Source of the DNA: Punica granatum
Lineage: Eukaryota > Streptophyta > Magnoliopsida > Myrtales > Lythraceae
Length of the DNA stretch: 64,000 nucleotides
Direction of reading: 5' to 3'
Assembly: GCF_007655135.1 (NCBI RefSeq)
Contig: NW_022204360.1
Span: 101,561-165,560 of the forward strand
A program made the position numbers and the translations under genes. The notes beneath the pieces are model-generated. The model was given only the letters and a program-made list of their open reading frames with translations, had not been told where the DNA came from and did no database searches. Below, one piece after another: positions 22,712 to 36,800 of this stretch. Every line of letters starts with the position of its first letter. The stretch's first letter is position 1.

Positions 22712-23325
22712 TGTCACGACCCGAAACTTATAGCAGAGTTTCCCTCTATTCCTTGTCATATGCGCAACTCATATGTGTATAATCTGTTTTCTTAACTCCC
22801 AACACATTGAACCAACCCAGCAAGCTCTATATAAACATATAACCACCTAACCAATTCAGATATATGCATAAAACTCTCAAAGATTACTCAGTTGCAACCA
22901 TCTTGTAACATAGACTGAACGAAAAGCTTTCATATATATATATATAGCATACTTCTACAACACATCCACCTTTAAACTAACTCGCATGCTCTACATGAAT
23001 ATATAATGAGTCTAACGGATTCTAATGTACATATATGCTCTCCATAGTGTGTTCAGCTACAACCATACCACTAAACCAACTAACAAAAGTTTCAGGTCGT
23101 AACAGGATTGTAACATTTACGAACACTTACTACCTATACTATGGGTGGGCCTACTTGCCAAAATCCTTTGCGCTGATCCCCGTTATCCAAAGCCCTCCTG
23201 TGCGGCTAGTCTAGCTCCTAGCTCATCTGGAAAAATGTATGCAGGGGGTGAGCTGCAACTCAGTGAGTACTATATTCCAAGGTAAAATGAGCTAATATGT
23301 TACATCACAATTCACGACAATCAAT

Positions 23326-23378
<53 letters not shown>

Positions 23379-25223
23379 TTCACCGTGATATAGCATCCAA
23401 TACCAGGATCATCCTTTCACACAACTCATAGGGCAACCAATCTAAACAACAGTAATATAGCCATAGGGTTGCATTTCCTCGCAACAGAGTTATGACGGTA
23501 CCGTGACCCCGCACACCTCATTCATATCATCCTCAACTCCCAATATCCATGCCTCATGAGCGGGGGCCGCCCATTAACCTCGGGCGGTAAGAGTTGACCT
23601 TCATTTATATTCCGCCGGTCCAGCGGCCGATCATGCCCCTACTTATATTCCGCCGGATCCAGCGGCCGATCAGGCCCCTATTTGTATTCCGCCGGGTCCA
23701 GCGGCCGATCACGTCCCTATTTACATTCCGCCGGGTCCAGCGGCCGATCAAGTCCCTATTTATATTCCGCCGGGTTTGGCGGCCGATCAGGCCCCTTTTA
23801 TAATCCGCCGGGTCCAGCGATCCCATGGCTATAGTCCAACCATCACAAGCATACTAAGCATACACATCAACTATGTTCCGCAATCATTCAGCCACCATCA
23901 CTTCTATAACCATACATATATATATATATATTTATATTTATTATCATTTTACGATGGAAGAAAGTGCTCACTAACACCCCTGAAACGACCACTTAATGAG
24001 TTGAGCCTTCCGGAGGTATAACCTCAGTCTCCCAGCCCCTATTCAGTTCAAGCACAAAGGTTAGATAATATGCTAAATAAGAGTACATATAGGTATCAGT
24101 TTAACTCCGTATTATTTGATTAATATAACTAAAATATAACCAATGACATAACGATTCCAATGATATGCTATGCATAACTCAAATCATATCAGTTTAGAAT
24201 AGTAATTATATTATACGGAGGGCCAATTCGATCAGCCAAATTCAAGTAAGGAGTACAAGGAATTCTAAGTACTTCTTTAGTTCCAAAATACAAATAAACA
24301 AGAGCTTGGTCAATCAACCCATCACATGATATCATTATAATGCATGATAAATTTCAAATCAGATCCCTTCTCTAATCCATAATCAGCTCAAAGAGCAAAA
24401 TATATGCATATATATACATATGTACACACACTTGTCTACATCTATATATATATATATATATTTTTTCAGAGGGCATAGCTATGTGTGTTAAAAACCTCCT
24501 AACTCAACTAAGAAATTTGCCCCCGCCTTACAACCGAATTATTCAGCTTCTATTGGTGACCAAACTCATCCTAACACAACATAAAACTAACTCCAAATAT
24601 ATATCCAACTCAATTTATATTAGCTAGGAGAACTAACAAAAATCACCATAAACTAATCTTTTGAAACTTGATCAGACAAGAAGGATGCAAGAAGAGCCAC
24701 AAACCATGTACAACATAGTAAATATGAATGTTTAAATCATAGATAATCAACTTACTAATCAATACTCTAACTTAGTCTTCTTCCTCTTCTTCTTCTCCAA
24801 ATTTTCTCGACTCAGCCAGTTCTCTCTCTCTCTCTCTCTCTCTTCTGGTTCATCTTTCGTTCCTTTCAGCTAGGGATAGAGCAAGGGAGGGTATGGCTTA
24901 AATAAGGATGAAAAGAAGAAAAAGAAGGTGGTCAAAGATGGTCAAAGGCGGTGGGAAGGAAAGGGCTGCTGAAGAGGAGGCCACTTGGCCCATTCTACAC
25001 TCATCTCTATCTGATTTCTCACTTTTTCGTTTTTTATTATTATTATTATTTTTTTCTTTCATATAGAAATGATCCAGCCACAAGTTGTGGTATATTATAT
25101 GCATTTAAAGATCCAGCCAAAAAAATAATGGTATATTATATACATGTATGTTATGTAACCATGCATGTGCACATGGATATGAATATGAGCATATATGCAT
25201 GTTTGGTGGACACTAGCCTCACA
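22712..25223 (-). repeat. Family A LTR3, complete
   Basis: 2,512 bp with the same ends and internal order as LTR1: CA/TA microsatellites near 23325-23380, 39-bp repeats, CT tract near 24824 and the TATA/W-box segment near 24898-24945. The site CTAAC at 24587-24591 is empty. It shares with LTR1 and LTR2 the absence of a 10-bp AGTATCCATT-like segment near its PBS end that LTR4, LTR5 and LTR6 have. Confidence 0.9.
23612..23819 (-). repeat. 39-bp tandem repeats in LTR3
   Basis: Five units plus a partial one; same unit order as LTR1 with a few substitutions. Confidence 0.88.
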
Positions 25224-25235
25224 ATCTCACCCACT
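25224..25235 (-). other. Polypurine tract, unit 4, with one change
   Basis: The minus strand reads AGTGGGTGAGAT; the other units have AGTGGGGGAGAT. A T now interrupts the purine run, which could weaken plus-strand priming. Confidence 0.8.
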
Positions 25236-28200
25236 AATGAAAATTTCGTCCCCGAAATGATTTACCTGATATCGGAAAAGGTATGGATAGTTGACTCTCA
25301 TAGAATCCTCGGGTTCCCAAGTGGCTTCTCCTATCAAATGACTCTTCCACAACACCTTTACTAATGGAATTCTCTTGGTTCGAAGGACCTGCTCTTTCCT
25401 ATCTAAGATCTCCACTGGCTCTTCCTCATATGTTAAGTCCTCATTTAACTCCACCGGTTGATAACTCTAAACACGAGATGGGTCCGGTATATACTTACGC
25501 AACATTGACACGTGAAACACGTTATGGATACGGGACAGTTCAGGGGTAGAGCCAACCGATATGCCACCTTCCCAATGCGCTCCAAAATCTCGTATGGCCC
25601 GATATATCTGGGACTAAGCTTTCCTTTCTTGCCAAATCTCATAATACCCTTCCACGGTGATACCTTTAAGAAAACTCGATCCCCCTTGCTGAAACTCGAG
25701 GTCCTTTCTTCGTTTATCAGCATAATTCTTTTGTCGCCTTTGAGCGGTCTTTAATCTCTCTCTGATAATCTTGACCTTTTCAGCTGTTAGGTCGACTATT
25801 TCCGGTCCAGTTAATTGCCTCTCTCCAACTTCGTTCCAACACAATGGTGTTCGACAAGCCCGACCATAAAGCGACTCATATGGTGCCATTCCAATACTAG
25901 ATTGATAGCTGTTATTATACGCGAATTCCATCAAAGGAAGGTAGTCATCCCAGCAGCCTTGAAATTCTATAACCACGCTCTTAACATATCCTCCAATGTT
26001 TGAATGGTCCTTTCGCTTTGCCCGTCTGATTCGGGATGAAAAGCAGTGGTCAAATTCAACTTCGTGCCTAGAGCCGTAACAAAACTATTCCAGTACTTGG
26101 AAGTAAAATAGGAACCTCTGTCTGATACTATGGATGCCGGCACACCGTGCAACCTCACAATCTCCTTAATGAACAATTGTGCCAACTGATCTGCACCAAA
26201 TGTCGTTTTAGCTGGTAGGAAGTGAGCGGATTTAGTCAGCCTATCAACTATCACCCATATAGAATCATGCCCTCTTCGTGTTCGTGGAAGTCCCGAGACA
26301 AAATCCATGGTGATCTTTTCCCATTTCCATTCAGGTACCGGAAGGGGTTGTAATAACCGGATGGGTGCTGATGTTCTGCCTTAACCTGCTGACATACTAG
26401 ACACTTAGCGACATATTCAGCTATCTCCTTTTTCATGTTATACCACCAATAACTTCTCTTCAAATTATAATACATCTTAGTGCTTCCGGGGTGCATTGCA
26501 TATGGTGAGCTATGAGCCTGTGCAAGAATCTCTCTCTTCAACTCAACATCGTCAGGTACACAAATTCGACTCCCAAACATAAGTGTGTCATCCTCTTTCA
26601 AAAGAAACTCAAACTTCTTGCCTTCCTTTACTCTGCCTTCCTTAATCTTGTTTTTCATCTCTACTAAAAATGGATCTACTTGTTGCGCTTCCCGAATTCG
26701 ATCAACTAGCACTGGCTTCACATCATAAATAGCCATCAATGTTCCAGAACTGGTCGCCTCTAATTTAACTTCTAATGACCTCAACTCATTAATAAGTGTG
26801 TCGTAAACACTCCACATACCTGCTAATCTTGCTGATGAATCCCGACTCAGTGCATCTGCCACCACATTTGCCTTTCCTGGATGATAGTTGATCGTGCAAT
26901 CATAATCTTTGATTAGTTCCATCCATCTCCTCTGTCTCAAGTTGAGTTCTTTCTGAGTGAACAAATATTTCAAACTCTTGTGGTCTGTATAAATCTCACA
27001 TCTTGCTCCATACAGGTACTGTCTCCAAAGTTTGAGAGCGAATACCACAGCTGCCAATTCAAGATCATGTGTCGGGTAATTCTTCCCATGATTCCTTAGT
27101 TGCCGAGATGCATAAGCCACCACTCTGCCATTTTGCATTAATACGCAGCCTAAGCCTTGATGGGATGCATCACTATATATCACAAACCCCTCATCAGTAG
27201 ACGGAATAACAAGCACTGGGGCAGTGGTCAATCTCTTCTTCAACTCCTGGAAACTTTGCTCGCACTCATCTGTCCATTCAAACTTCACGCTCTTCCGCGT
27301 TAACCGAGTCATGGGAGCAGCAATAAGGGAGAATCCTTCCACAAATCTTCGATAATAACCAGCTAATCCTAGGAAACTCCTCACCTCTGATACACTTGTA
27401 GGACGATTCCAATTCAAGATAGCTTCAATCTTCGTGGGGTCCACTGATACACCATCACCTGAAATCACATGCCCGAGGAATCCCACTCGATCTAACCAAA
27501 ACTCACATTTGCTAAACTTAGCATAAAGTTTTCTTTCTCTCAAAATCTGCAACACTACTCGGAGATGTTCTTCATGCTCATTCCGGTTCCTCGAGTATAC
27601 CAATATATCATCGATGAAAACCACCACAAACTGATCAAGATATGGCTGGAAAACTCTATTCATTAAATCCATAAAAGCTGCTGGAGCATTTGTTAACCCG
27701 AAAGGCATCACAAGGAATTCATAATGTCCATACCGTGTGCGAAAAGCAGTCTTGGGCACATCAGAGTCCTTGATCTTCAGCTGGTGGTATCCCGATCTAA
27801 GATCGATCTTCGAGAAGACGGTAGCACCTCGGAGCTGGTCAAACAAGTCATCTATCCTAGGTAAAGGATATTTATTGCGCACCGTAACTGGATTCAACTG
27901 TCGATAATCTATGCACAATCTGAGCGAGCCATCCTTCTTCTTCACAAACAAAACGGGAGCACCCCAAGGAGATACACTAGGCCTGATAAATCCCTTTTCC
28001 AACAATTCTTGCAGCTGAATTTTCAATTCCTTGAGTTCTGACGGGGCCATACAAACGGTGCACGGGAAATCGGCGCAGTACCGGGCTCTAGCTCGATAGT
28101 AAACTCAATCTCTCTATTAGGGGGAAGACCAGGTAAATCATCAGGAAAAATCTCTGGAAACTCGCAAACTACTGAGATTTCACTAAGTTTTGGTGAGTTG

Positions 28201-30063
28201 ACCTCGATAGCAACCACATGTGCCAAATATACTTCACACACCCCTTTTCAAAAGTTTCGTCGCCTCGAGAAATGATATAACATTGAATGGAGCACCCAAC
28301 TGATCTCCATGAAGCTTAAATTCAGGCTCATTCGGTATTCTAAAAATAACCTCCTTCTTGTAACACTCCACCGAAGCATGATGAGAAGCAAGCCAATCCA
28401 TCCCGAGGATAACGTCAAAATCCCAAATGCTTAAGGGTATTAAATCTACTAACATTTCCTTATCCCCTAACTGTAGCCTACTACTGCGATACACTTCCCC
28501 GACTACCACACTTTCCCCGGTCGGTGTAGCTATGGACATACGACTATCTAATAACTCTCGTGGTCTATTAGAATGCATGGCATATGACAATGAGATATAT
28601 GAATGAGTGGACCCTGGGTCTATAAGTACATGAGCAGGTTTATTAAAGAGATTTAACGTACCCGTCACTACAGTCGGAGTGGCATCCGCATCTCGCTTCG
28701 TTAAGGTGAATACTCTACCCTGTGTCATTGGTCTATTGGCCTGGCCTGCTAAGCTCACCATCAATCCACCCCCTCGGCCTTGAACACTCTTATTGCTACT
28801 CATTTATCCACGGCCTCTTATCGCCGATGGCCTATTGCCCACACTAGCACTACTAGACGCTGCTACTATAGGCTGCCTACAATTCCTCAGTACATGTCCC
28901 TTCATGCCACATCTAAAACATGTAACCCCCTCACTCCTCAATTGCGGACAATTATTTCTCAAGTGATTACGACGTCCACAATGAAAACAACTCCCGGACT
29001 GCACTTGAGAAACTCCGGAATGGAATCGACCACAATTCTGACAATTTTGATGCCTCGGGAGATTAGTTCCACCATAACTTGCACCACTCTGACTTATGAT
29101 GCCCTTATCTTCATGAAATCATTGTGGAGATTGCTGATAAGTTGATTTCCCTCTATTGAAGCCTTGAATGAACCCGCCTCTTTTTGGGGGTCGGAAGGAA
29201 CCCTCTACAGGCGAGCTACTAGGCCGAGTTCTACTTTGCTCCCTCTGATGAACTTCCTCTCGTAAGTCCTCCTCAGCGATAATGGCTTTATTATATAGGT
29301 CTGCAAATAATGGGATCTCCAAAACGGAAACGCGCGACCTAATATTGAGGTTCAATCCATCCAAGAACCTACTGCATTTGGAAGTTTCATCACTTACCAA
29401 TGTAGGGGCAAAACGTGACAACTTGGTAAATTTTACTTCATATTCAGCTACGCTGAGCTTTCCTTGCTTCAAATTAAGAAATTCCCGCTCCTTGGTGCGC
29501 CGAAACGAGGCTGGAAAGTACCTGTTATAAAATGCTTGCGTAAACTCACCCCAAGTGATAACATGTGAAGAGTTCGGGTCCAGTCGTCTCTGAGTAGCCT
29601 CCCACCAATACTGGGCATCCCCTTCTAGCATAAATGTCGCAAGTGCCACACGTTGGGTGTCTGAAACCTCCATGATTGAAAAAATTCTTTCCATTCCAGC
29701 TATCCAATTCTCCGCTTCTATCGGATCAGCACTACCCGAAAAACTAGATGGACCATATTTCCTAAACCTTTCATACGGCGTCAATTGTGACTCCATGTGA
29801 GATGTGGATGCACTCGGCTGTGTTGCTTGTCTCTGAAAGAAGGCCATTTGTTGCTCAATTAGCTGCGCTTGCTGCTCAACTAGACGAGTCATGGCTGCTA
29901 ATGTCTGGTGGATTGGTGGATCTTGATCCCTAGGAGCTGCAGCAGCTTCTTGAGGAGCTTGAGACACTTGCTCCTCTGTCATCGGCTCAGGTGTACTCGG
30001 ATCAGCTAAATTCTCGGCTGTGCGGTATCTAGGTCGACCCCGCCTTGCACGTTTGGGTCCCAT
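25227..30063 (-). pseudogene. Unit 4 gag-pol, stops and frameshifts
   Basis: Start ATG at 30063. Gag carries W315 to TGA (29119-29121) and Q420 to TAA (28804-28806); both recur in unit 5 and the second also in unit 6. One-base indels lie near 28235 and 28053 before RT. From 28050 down to about 26355 RT, RNase H and the integrase N-terminus are open. Then single-base indels near 26355, 25972, 25682 and 25543 and a TAG near 25468 break the integrase and chromodomain, and the normal stop is lost through a small deletion near 25275. All domains are present but the copy is inactive. Confidence 0.9.
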
Positions 30064-30199
30064 TGCAAATTTTCCTAAACAGAACACAAGTTAACCAGCA
30101 TTTAACAAACACAACGATAAGATATATCCCGTCTTGGGCCGCAACTAATCAAAAAGAACGGGGATCAGGCACACTAAGTCTACAGAATCCTATAACCTA

Positions 30200-30212
30200 G
30201 GCTCTGATACCA
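30200..30212 (-). other. Primer-binding site, unit 4
   Basis: GGCTCTGATACCA on the plus strand, four bases from LTR4. Confidence 0.92.
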
Positions 30213-30805
30213 AAAATGTCACGACCCGAAACTTATAGCAGAGTTTCCCCTCTATTCCTTAATATCCATTGTCATATGCGCAACTCATATGTGTATAATC
30301 TGTTTTCTTAACTCCCAACACATTGAACCAACCCAGCAAGCTCTATATAAACATATAACCACCTAACCAATTCAGATATATGCATAAAACTCTCAAAGAT
30401 TACTCAGTTGCAACCATCTTGTAACATAGACTGAACGAAAAGCTTTCATATATATATATAGCATACTTCTACAACACATCCAACCTTTAAACTAACTCGG
30501 CATGCTCTACATGAATATATAATGAGTCTAGCGGATTCTAATGTACATATATGCTCTCCATAGTGTGTTCAGCTACAACCATACCACTAAACCAACTAAC
30601 AAAAGTTTCAGGTCGTAACGGGATTGTAACATTTACGAACACTTACTACCTATACTATGGGTGGGCCTACTTGCCAAAATCCTTTGCGCTGATCCCCGTT
30701 ATCCAAAGCCCTCCTGTGCGGCTAGTCTAGCTCCTAGCTCATCTGGAAAAATGTATGCAGGGGGTGAGCTGCAACTCAGTGAGTACTAAAATGAGCTTCC
30801 AAGGT

Positions 30806-31050
30806 ATGGCTATTCTGGTGACGGAGGGATCGTACCATTCGAGCCTTTTTTTTTCATGCCTTCCCGAGGTCTGGAGAAAGCTGCAATCAATAGGATTTCC
30901 TAATCCTCCCTTCCCGAAAGGAAGAACGTGAAATTCTTTTTCCTTTCCGCAGGACCAGGAGATTGGATCTAGCCGTAAGAAGAATGCTTGGCTGATAAAT
31001 AACTCACTTCTTGGTCTTCGACCCCCTCAGTCACTACGAACGCCCCGATC
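30806..31050. other. Probable mitochondrial DNA insert (NUMT) in LTR4
   Basis: About 245 bp with no counterpart in the other five LTRs. Its composition is unlike the LTR. I recognise parts (for example TTCTTGGTCTTCGACCCCCT followed by CAGTCACTACGAACGCCCC) as resembling the conserved leader block found upstream of some plant mitochondrial genes such as atp6; this is from memory and not a search. At the left edge short pieces of the displaced LTR (AAAATGAGCT, TCCAAGGTA) appear in the wrong order, and at the right edge GATCA may be microhomology. No open reading frame is claimed. It could instead be another unrelated sequence. Confidence 0.62.
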
Positions 31051-31090
31051 ACAATTCACGACAATCAATCATACACACACACACACACAC

Positions 31091-31126
<36 letters not shown>

Positions 31127-31357
31127 CACAGTGATATAGCATCCAATACCAAGATCATCCTTTCACACAACTCATAGGGCAACCAATCCAAACAACAGTA
31201 ATATAGCCATAGGGTTGCATTTCCTCGCAACAATGTTATGACGGTACCGTGACCCCGCACACCTCATTCATATCATCCTCAACTCCCAATATCCATGTCT
31301 CATGAGCGGGGGCCGCCCATTAACCTCTGGCGGTAAGAGTTGACCTTCATTTATATT

Positions 31358-31604
31358 CCGCCGGTCCAGCGGCCGATCATGCCCCTACACATATTCCGCC
31401 GGTTCCAGCGGCCGATCAGGCCCCTATTTGTATTCCGCCGGGTCCAGCGGCCGATCAGGCCCCTATTTGTATTCCGCCGGGTCCAGCGGCCGATCAAGTC
31501 CCTATTTATATTTCGCTGGGTCCAGCGGCCGATCAAGTCCCTATTTATATTCCGCCGGGTTCGGCGGCCGATCAGGCCCCTTTTATAATCCGCCGGATCC
31601 AGCG
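31358..31604 (-). repeat. 39-bp tandem repeats in LTR4 (six units)
   Basis: 247 bp, exactly one 39-bp unit longer than in LTR1, LTR2, LTR3 and LTR5. The extra unit is a second copy of the type CAGGCCCCTATTTGTATT, so it looks like a one-unit expansion. Confidence 0.88.
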
Positions 31605-32375
31605 ATCCCATGGCTATAGTCCAACCATCACAAGCATACTAGGCATACACATCAACTATGTTCCGCAATCATTCAGCCACAATCACTTCTATAACCATAC
31701 ATATATATATATATATATATTATCATTTTACGATGGAAGAAAGTGCTCACTAACACCCCTGAAACGACCACTTAATGAGTTGAGCCTTCCGGAGGTATAA
31801 CTTCAGTCTCCCCAGCCCCTATTCAGTTCAAGCACAAAGGTTAGATAATATGCTAAATAAGAGTACATATAGGTATCAGTTTTAACTCCCGTATTATTTG
31901 ATTAATATAACTAAAATATAACCAATGACATAACGATTCCAATGATATGCTATGCATAACTCAAATCATATCAGTTTAGAATAGTAATTATATTATACGG
32001 AGGGCCAATTCGATCAGCCAAATTCAAGTAAGGAGTACAAGGAATTCTAAGTACTTCTTTAGTTCCAAAATACAAATAAACAAGAGCTTGGTCAATCAAC
32101 CCATCACATGATATCATTATAATGCATGATAAATTTCAAATCAGATCCCTTCTCTAATCCATAATCAGCTCAAAGAGCAAAATATATGCATATATATACA
32201 TATGTACACACACTTGTCTACATCTATATATATATATATTTTTTTTTTCAGAAGGGCATAGCTATGTGTGTTAAAAACCTCCTAACTCAACTAAGAAATT
32301 TGCCCCCCGCCTTACAACCGAATTATTCAGCTTCTATCGGTGACCAAACTCATCCTAACACAACATAAAACTAAC

Positions 32376-33183
32376 TGATGCGATTCCCGCCAAGAATGAC
32401 GAGACCCGACAACTAAAGGAACCCAAGATCGTTCCACGATCAGATTTGATTGACGAACCCTCGACCCGTTGTTTACGACAAAAACAAGAACCTTGGTATA
32501 ACTGACCTCAACCCGTTGTTTAATGCGAAACAAGAACCTCGGTATATAGGAAGACGCCACAAACGGTAATGGAAAAACCGCTTGATAAGTCGATGAGACG
32601 CCACAAACGGTGGTGGAAAGCCGTTTGATAAGTCGATGATGAACGCCACGGAAACTTCCGATAAGTTCGATTAGTTCTTCAAGAACCAAAGAGAATACTC
32701 TCACAATTTTCTGAATGTTCCTCTCATTAAAAATTGACTAAGATGAATATATATAGACATAAAGTAATCCTAATATAGTCATATCTCCTCCTATAGATAT
32801 GGAAATTAAAACCAAGAATATCGATAGAGATATGACATAATCTATAAAGATATAAAATCTAAATACCCCTAGAATATCTCTATGAGATTTAAACTTCAAA
32901 CAAATCTGATGTTATCTTCTGTTGATCATCAACTGTTCTAGAAGCTTCCTTAAACACTTGCTGAATTTAGCCTTGTCCGGAATCTTCTATAACTTGAATA
33001 ATGTTGATGGATCTTTGTGGATCACGTGATTCATGTCCAATGGGCCTCCACGAATTTGCTTGAGCCCAAACCTCTTGAATCAAGCCGTTGAGTTCATCTT
33101 TAAACTTCTTTGCTCGTGCTCGCGTAATCGGTCCAATTGGAACTTGAGCTGGATCCCTTGAAGTCATGCTACGATTTGCATCA
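32376..33183 (-). repeat. Solo family B LTR in LTR4
   Basis: One complete 808-bp B LTR with TGATG/CATCA ends and no interior, flanked by CTAAC at 32371-32375 and 33184-33188. Known: solo LTRs arise when the two LTRs of an element recombine and the interior is lost. The site and duplication are identical to those of B3 in LTR5 and B4 in LTR6, so it is the collapsed form of the same insertion. The short frame at 32967-33167 (ending at the pol stop) is the LTR-encoded tail of pol, not a gene. Confidence 0.93.
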
Positions 33184-33808
33184 CTAACTCCAAATATATA
33201 TCCAACTCAATTTATATTAGCTAGGAGAACTAACAAAAATCACCATAAACTAATCTTTTGAAACTTGATCAGTCAAGAAGGATGCAAGAAGAACCACAAA
33301 CCATGTACAACATAGTAAATATGAATGTTTAAATCATAGATAATCAACTTACTAATCAATACTCTAACTTAGTCTTCTTCCTCTTCTTCTTCTCCAAGAA
33401 TTTTCTCGACTCAGCCAGTTCTCTCTCTCTCTCTCTCTCTCTTCTGGTTCATTTTCGTTTCCTTTCAGCTAGGGATAGAGCAAGGGAGGGTATGGCTTAA
33501 ATAAAGAAAAAGAAGGTGGTCAATGATGGTCAAAGGCGGTGGGAAGGAAAGGGCTGCTGAAGAGGAGGCCACTTGGCCCATTCTACACTCATCTCTATCT
33601 GATTTCTCACTTTTTCGTTTATTATTATTATTTTTTTTTCTTTCGTATAGATAATGATCCAGCCACAAGTTGTGGTATATTATATGCATTTAAAGATCCA
33701 GCCAAAAAAATAATGGTATATTATATACATGTATGTTATGTAACCATGCATGTGCACATGGATATGAATATGAGCATATATGCATGTTTGGTGGACACTA
33801 GCCTCACA

Positions 33809-33820
33809 ATCTCCCCCACT
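33809..33820 (-). other. Polypurine tract, unit 5
   Basis: AGTGGGGGAGAT on the minus strand, abutting the LTR4 edge. Confidence 0.88.
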
Positions 33821-33842
33821 AATGAAAATTTCGTCCCCGAAA

Positions 33843-36800
33843 TTATTTACCTGATATCGGGAAAAGGTATGGATAGTTGACTCTCATAGAATCCTCGAGT
33901 TCCCAAGTGGCTTCTTCTATCAAATGACTCTTCCACAACACCTTTACTAATGGAATTCTCTTGGTTCGAAGGACCTGCTCTTTCCTATCTAAGATCTCCA
34001 CTGGCTCTTCCTCATATGTTAAGTCCTCATTTAACTCCACCGGTTGATAACTCGAAACATAAGATGGGTCCGGTATATACTTACGCAACATTGACACATG
34101 AAACACGTTATGGATACGGGACAGTTCAGGGGGTAGAGCCAACCGATATGCCACCTTCCCAATGCGCTCCAAAATCTCGTATGGCCCGATATATCTCGGA
34201 CTAAGCTTTCCTTTCTTGCCAAATATCATAATACCCTTCCACGGTGATACATTTAAGAAAACTCGATCCCCTTGCTGAAACTCGAGGTCCTTTCTTCGTT
34301 TATCAGCATAATTCTTTTGTCGCCTTTGAGCGGTCTTTAATCTCTCTCTGATAATCTTGACCTTTTCAGCTGTTAGGTCGACTATTTCCGGTCCAGTTAA
34401 TTGCCTCTCTCCAACTTCGTTCCAACACAATGGTGTTCGACAAGCCCGACCATAAAGCGACTCATATGGTGCCGTTCCAATACTAGATTGATAGCTGTTA
34501 TTATACGTGAATTCCATCAAAGGAAGGTAGTCATCCCAGCAGCCTTGAAATTCTATAACACACGCTCTTAACATATCCTCCAATGTTTGAATGGTCCTTT
34601 CGCTTTGCCCGTCTGATTCGGGATGAAAAGCAGTGGTCAAATTCAACTTCGTGCCTAGAGCCGTAACAAAACTATTCCAGTACTTGGAAGTAAAATAGGA
34701 ACCTCTGTCTGATACTATGGATGCCGGCACACCGTGCAACCTCACAATCTCCTTAATGAACAATTGTGCCAACTGATCTGCACCAAATGTCGTTTTAGCT
34801 GGTAGGAAGTGAGCGGATTTAGTCAGCCTATCAACTATCACCCATATAGAATCATGCCCTCTTCGTGTTCGTGGAAGTCCCGAGACAAAATCCATGGTGA
34901 TCTTTTCCCATTTCCATTCAGGTACCGGAAGGGGTTGTAATAACCCGGATGGGTGCTGATGTTCTGCCTTAACCTGCTGACATACTAGACACTTAGCGAC
35001 ATATTCAGCTATCTCCTTTTTCATGTTATACCACCAATAACTTCTCTTCAAATTATAATACATCTTAGTGCTTCCGGGGTGCATTGCATATGGTGAGCTA
35101 TGAGCCTGTGCAAGAATCTCTCTCTTCAACTCAACATCGTCAGGTACACAAATTCGACTCCCAAACATAAGTGTGTCGTCCTCTTTCAAAAGAAATTCAA
35201 ACTTCTTGCCTTCCTTTACTCTGCCTTCCTTAACCTTGTTTTTCATCTCTACTAAAAATGGATCTACTTGTTGCGCTTCCCGAATTCGATCAACTAGCAC
35301 TGGCTTCACATCATAAATAGCCATCAATGTTCCAGAACTGGTCGCCTCTAATTTAACTTCTAATGACCTCAACTCATTAATAAGTGTGTCGTAAACACTC
35401 CACATACCTACTAATCTTGCTGATGATTTCCGACTCAGTGCATCTGCCACCACATTTGCCTTTCCTGGATGATAGTTGATCGTGCAATCATAATCTTTGA
35501 TTAGTTCCATCCATCTCCTCTGTCTCAAGTTGAGTTCTTTCTGAGTGAACAAATATTTCAAACTCTTGTGGTCTGTATAAATCTCACATCTTGCTCCATA
35601 CAGGTAATGTCTCCAAAGTTTGAGAGCGAATACCACAGCTGCCAATTCAAGATCATGTGTCGGGTAATTCTTCCCATGATTCCTTAGTTGCCGAGATGCA
35701 TAAGCCACCACTCTGCCATTTTGCATTAATACGCAGCCTAAGCCTTGATGGGATGCATCACTATATATCACAAACCCCTCATCAGTGGACGGAATAACAA
35801 GCACTGGGGCAGTGGTCAATCTCTTCTTCAACTCCTGGAAACTTTGCTCGCACTCATCTGTCCATTCAAACTTCACGCTCTTCCGCGTTAACCGAGTCAT
35901 GGAAGCAGCAATAAGGGAGAATCCTTCCACAAATCTTCGATAATAACCAGCTAATCCTAGGAAACTCCTCACCTCTGATACACTTGTAGGACGATTCCAA
36001 TTCAAGATAGCTTCAATCTTCGTGGGGTCCACTGATACACCATCACCTGAAATCACATGCCCGAGGAATCCCACTCGATCTAACCAAAACTCACATTTGC
36101 TAAACTTAGCATAAAGTTTTCTTTCTCTCAAAATCTGCAACACTACTCGGAGATGTTCTTCATGCTCATTCCGGTTCCTCGAGTATACCAATATATCATC
36201 GATGAAAACCACCACAAACTGATCAAGATATGGCTGGAAAACTCTATTCATTAAATCCATAAAAGCTGCTGGAGCATTTGTTAACCCGAAAGGCATCACA
36301 AGGAATTCATAATGTCCATACCGTGTGCGAAAAGCAGTCTTGGGCACATCAGAGTCCTTGATCTTCAGCTGGTGGTATCCCGATCTAAGATCGATCTTCG
36401 AGAAGACGGTAGCACCTCGGAGCTGGTCAAACAAGTCATCTATCCTAGGTAAAGGATATTTATTGCGCACCGTAACTCGATTCAACTGTCGATAATCTAT
36501 GCACAATCTGAGCGAGCCATCCTTCTTCTTCACAAACAAAACGGGAGCACCCCAAGGAGATACACTAGGCCTGATAAATCCCTTTTCCAACAATTCTTGC
36601 AGCTGAATTTTCAATTCCTTGAGTTCTGACGGGGCCATACAAAACGGTGCACGGGAAATCGGCGCAGTACCGGGCTCTAGCTCGATAGTAAACTCAATCT
36701 CTCTATTAGGGGGAAGACCAGGTAAATCATCAGGAAAAATCTCTGGAAACTCGCAAACTACTGAAATTTCACTAAGTTTTGGTGAGTTGACCTCGATAGC

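Larger units (their letters stand above)
30217..33808 (-). repeat. Family A LTR4, holding a probable mitochondrial insert and a solo B LTR
   Basis: Same ends as the other LTRs. Net of its two inserts it has the usual size. It has the 10-bp segment near its PBS end shared with LTR5 and LTR6, and repeat-unit variants (ACACATATT, GGTTCCAG) shared only with LTR5. The promoter segment near 33496-33540 lacks about a dozen bases next to the TATA-like box but keeps the box and the two TTGACC cores. Confidence 0.9.

Noticed and set aside
24898..25364. Plus- and minus-strand frames over the LTR promoter region (for example MGRKGLLKRR)
   Set aside because: They span LTR promoter, microsatellite and pol end with no domain. 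They are incidental open frames.
32967..33167. 66-codon frame in the solo B LTR and in other B LTRs
   Set aside because: It is the LTR-encoded tail of pol, not a separate gene.
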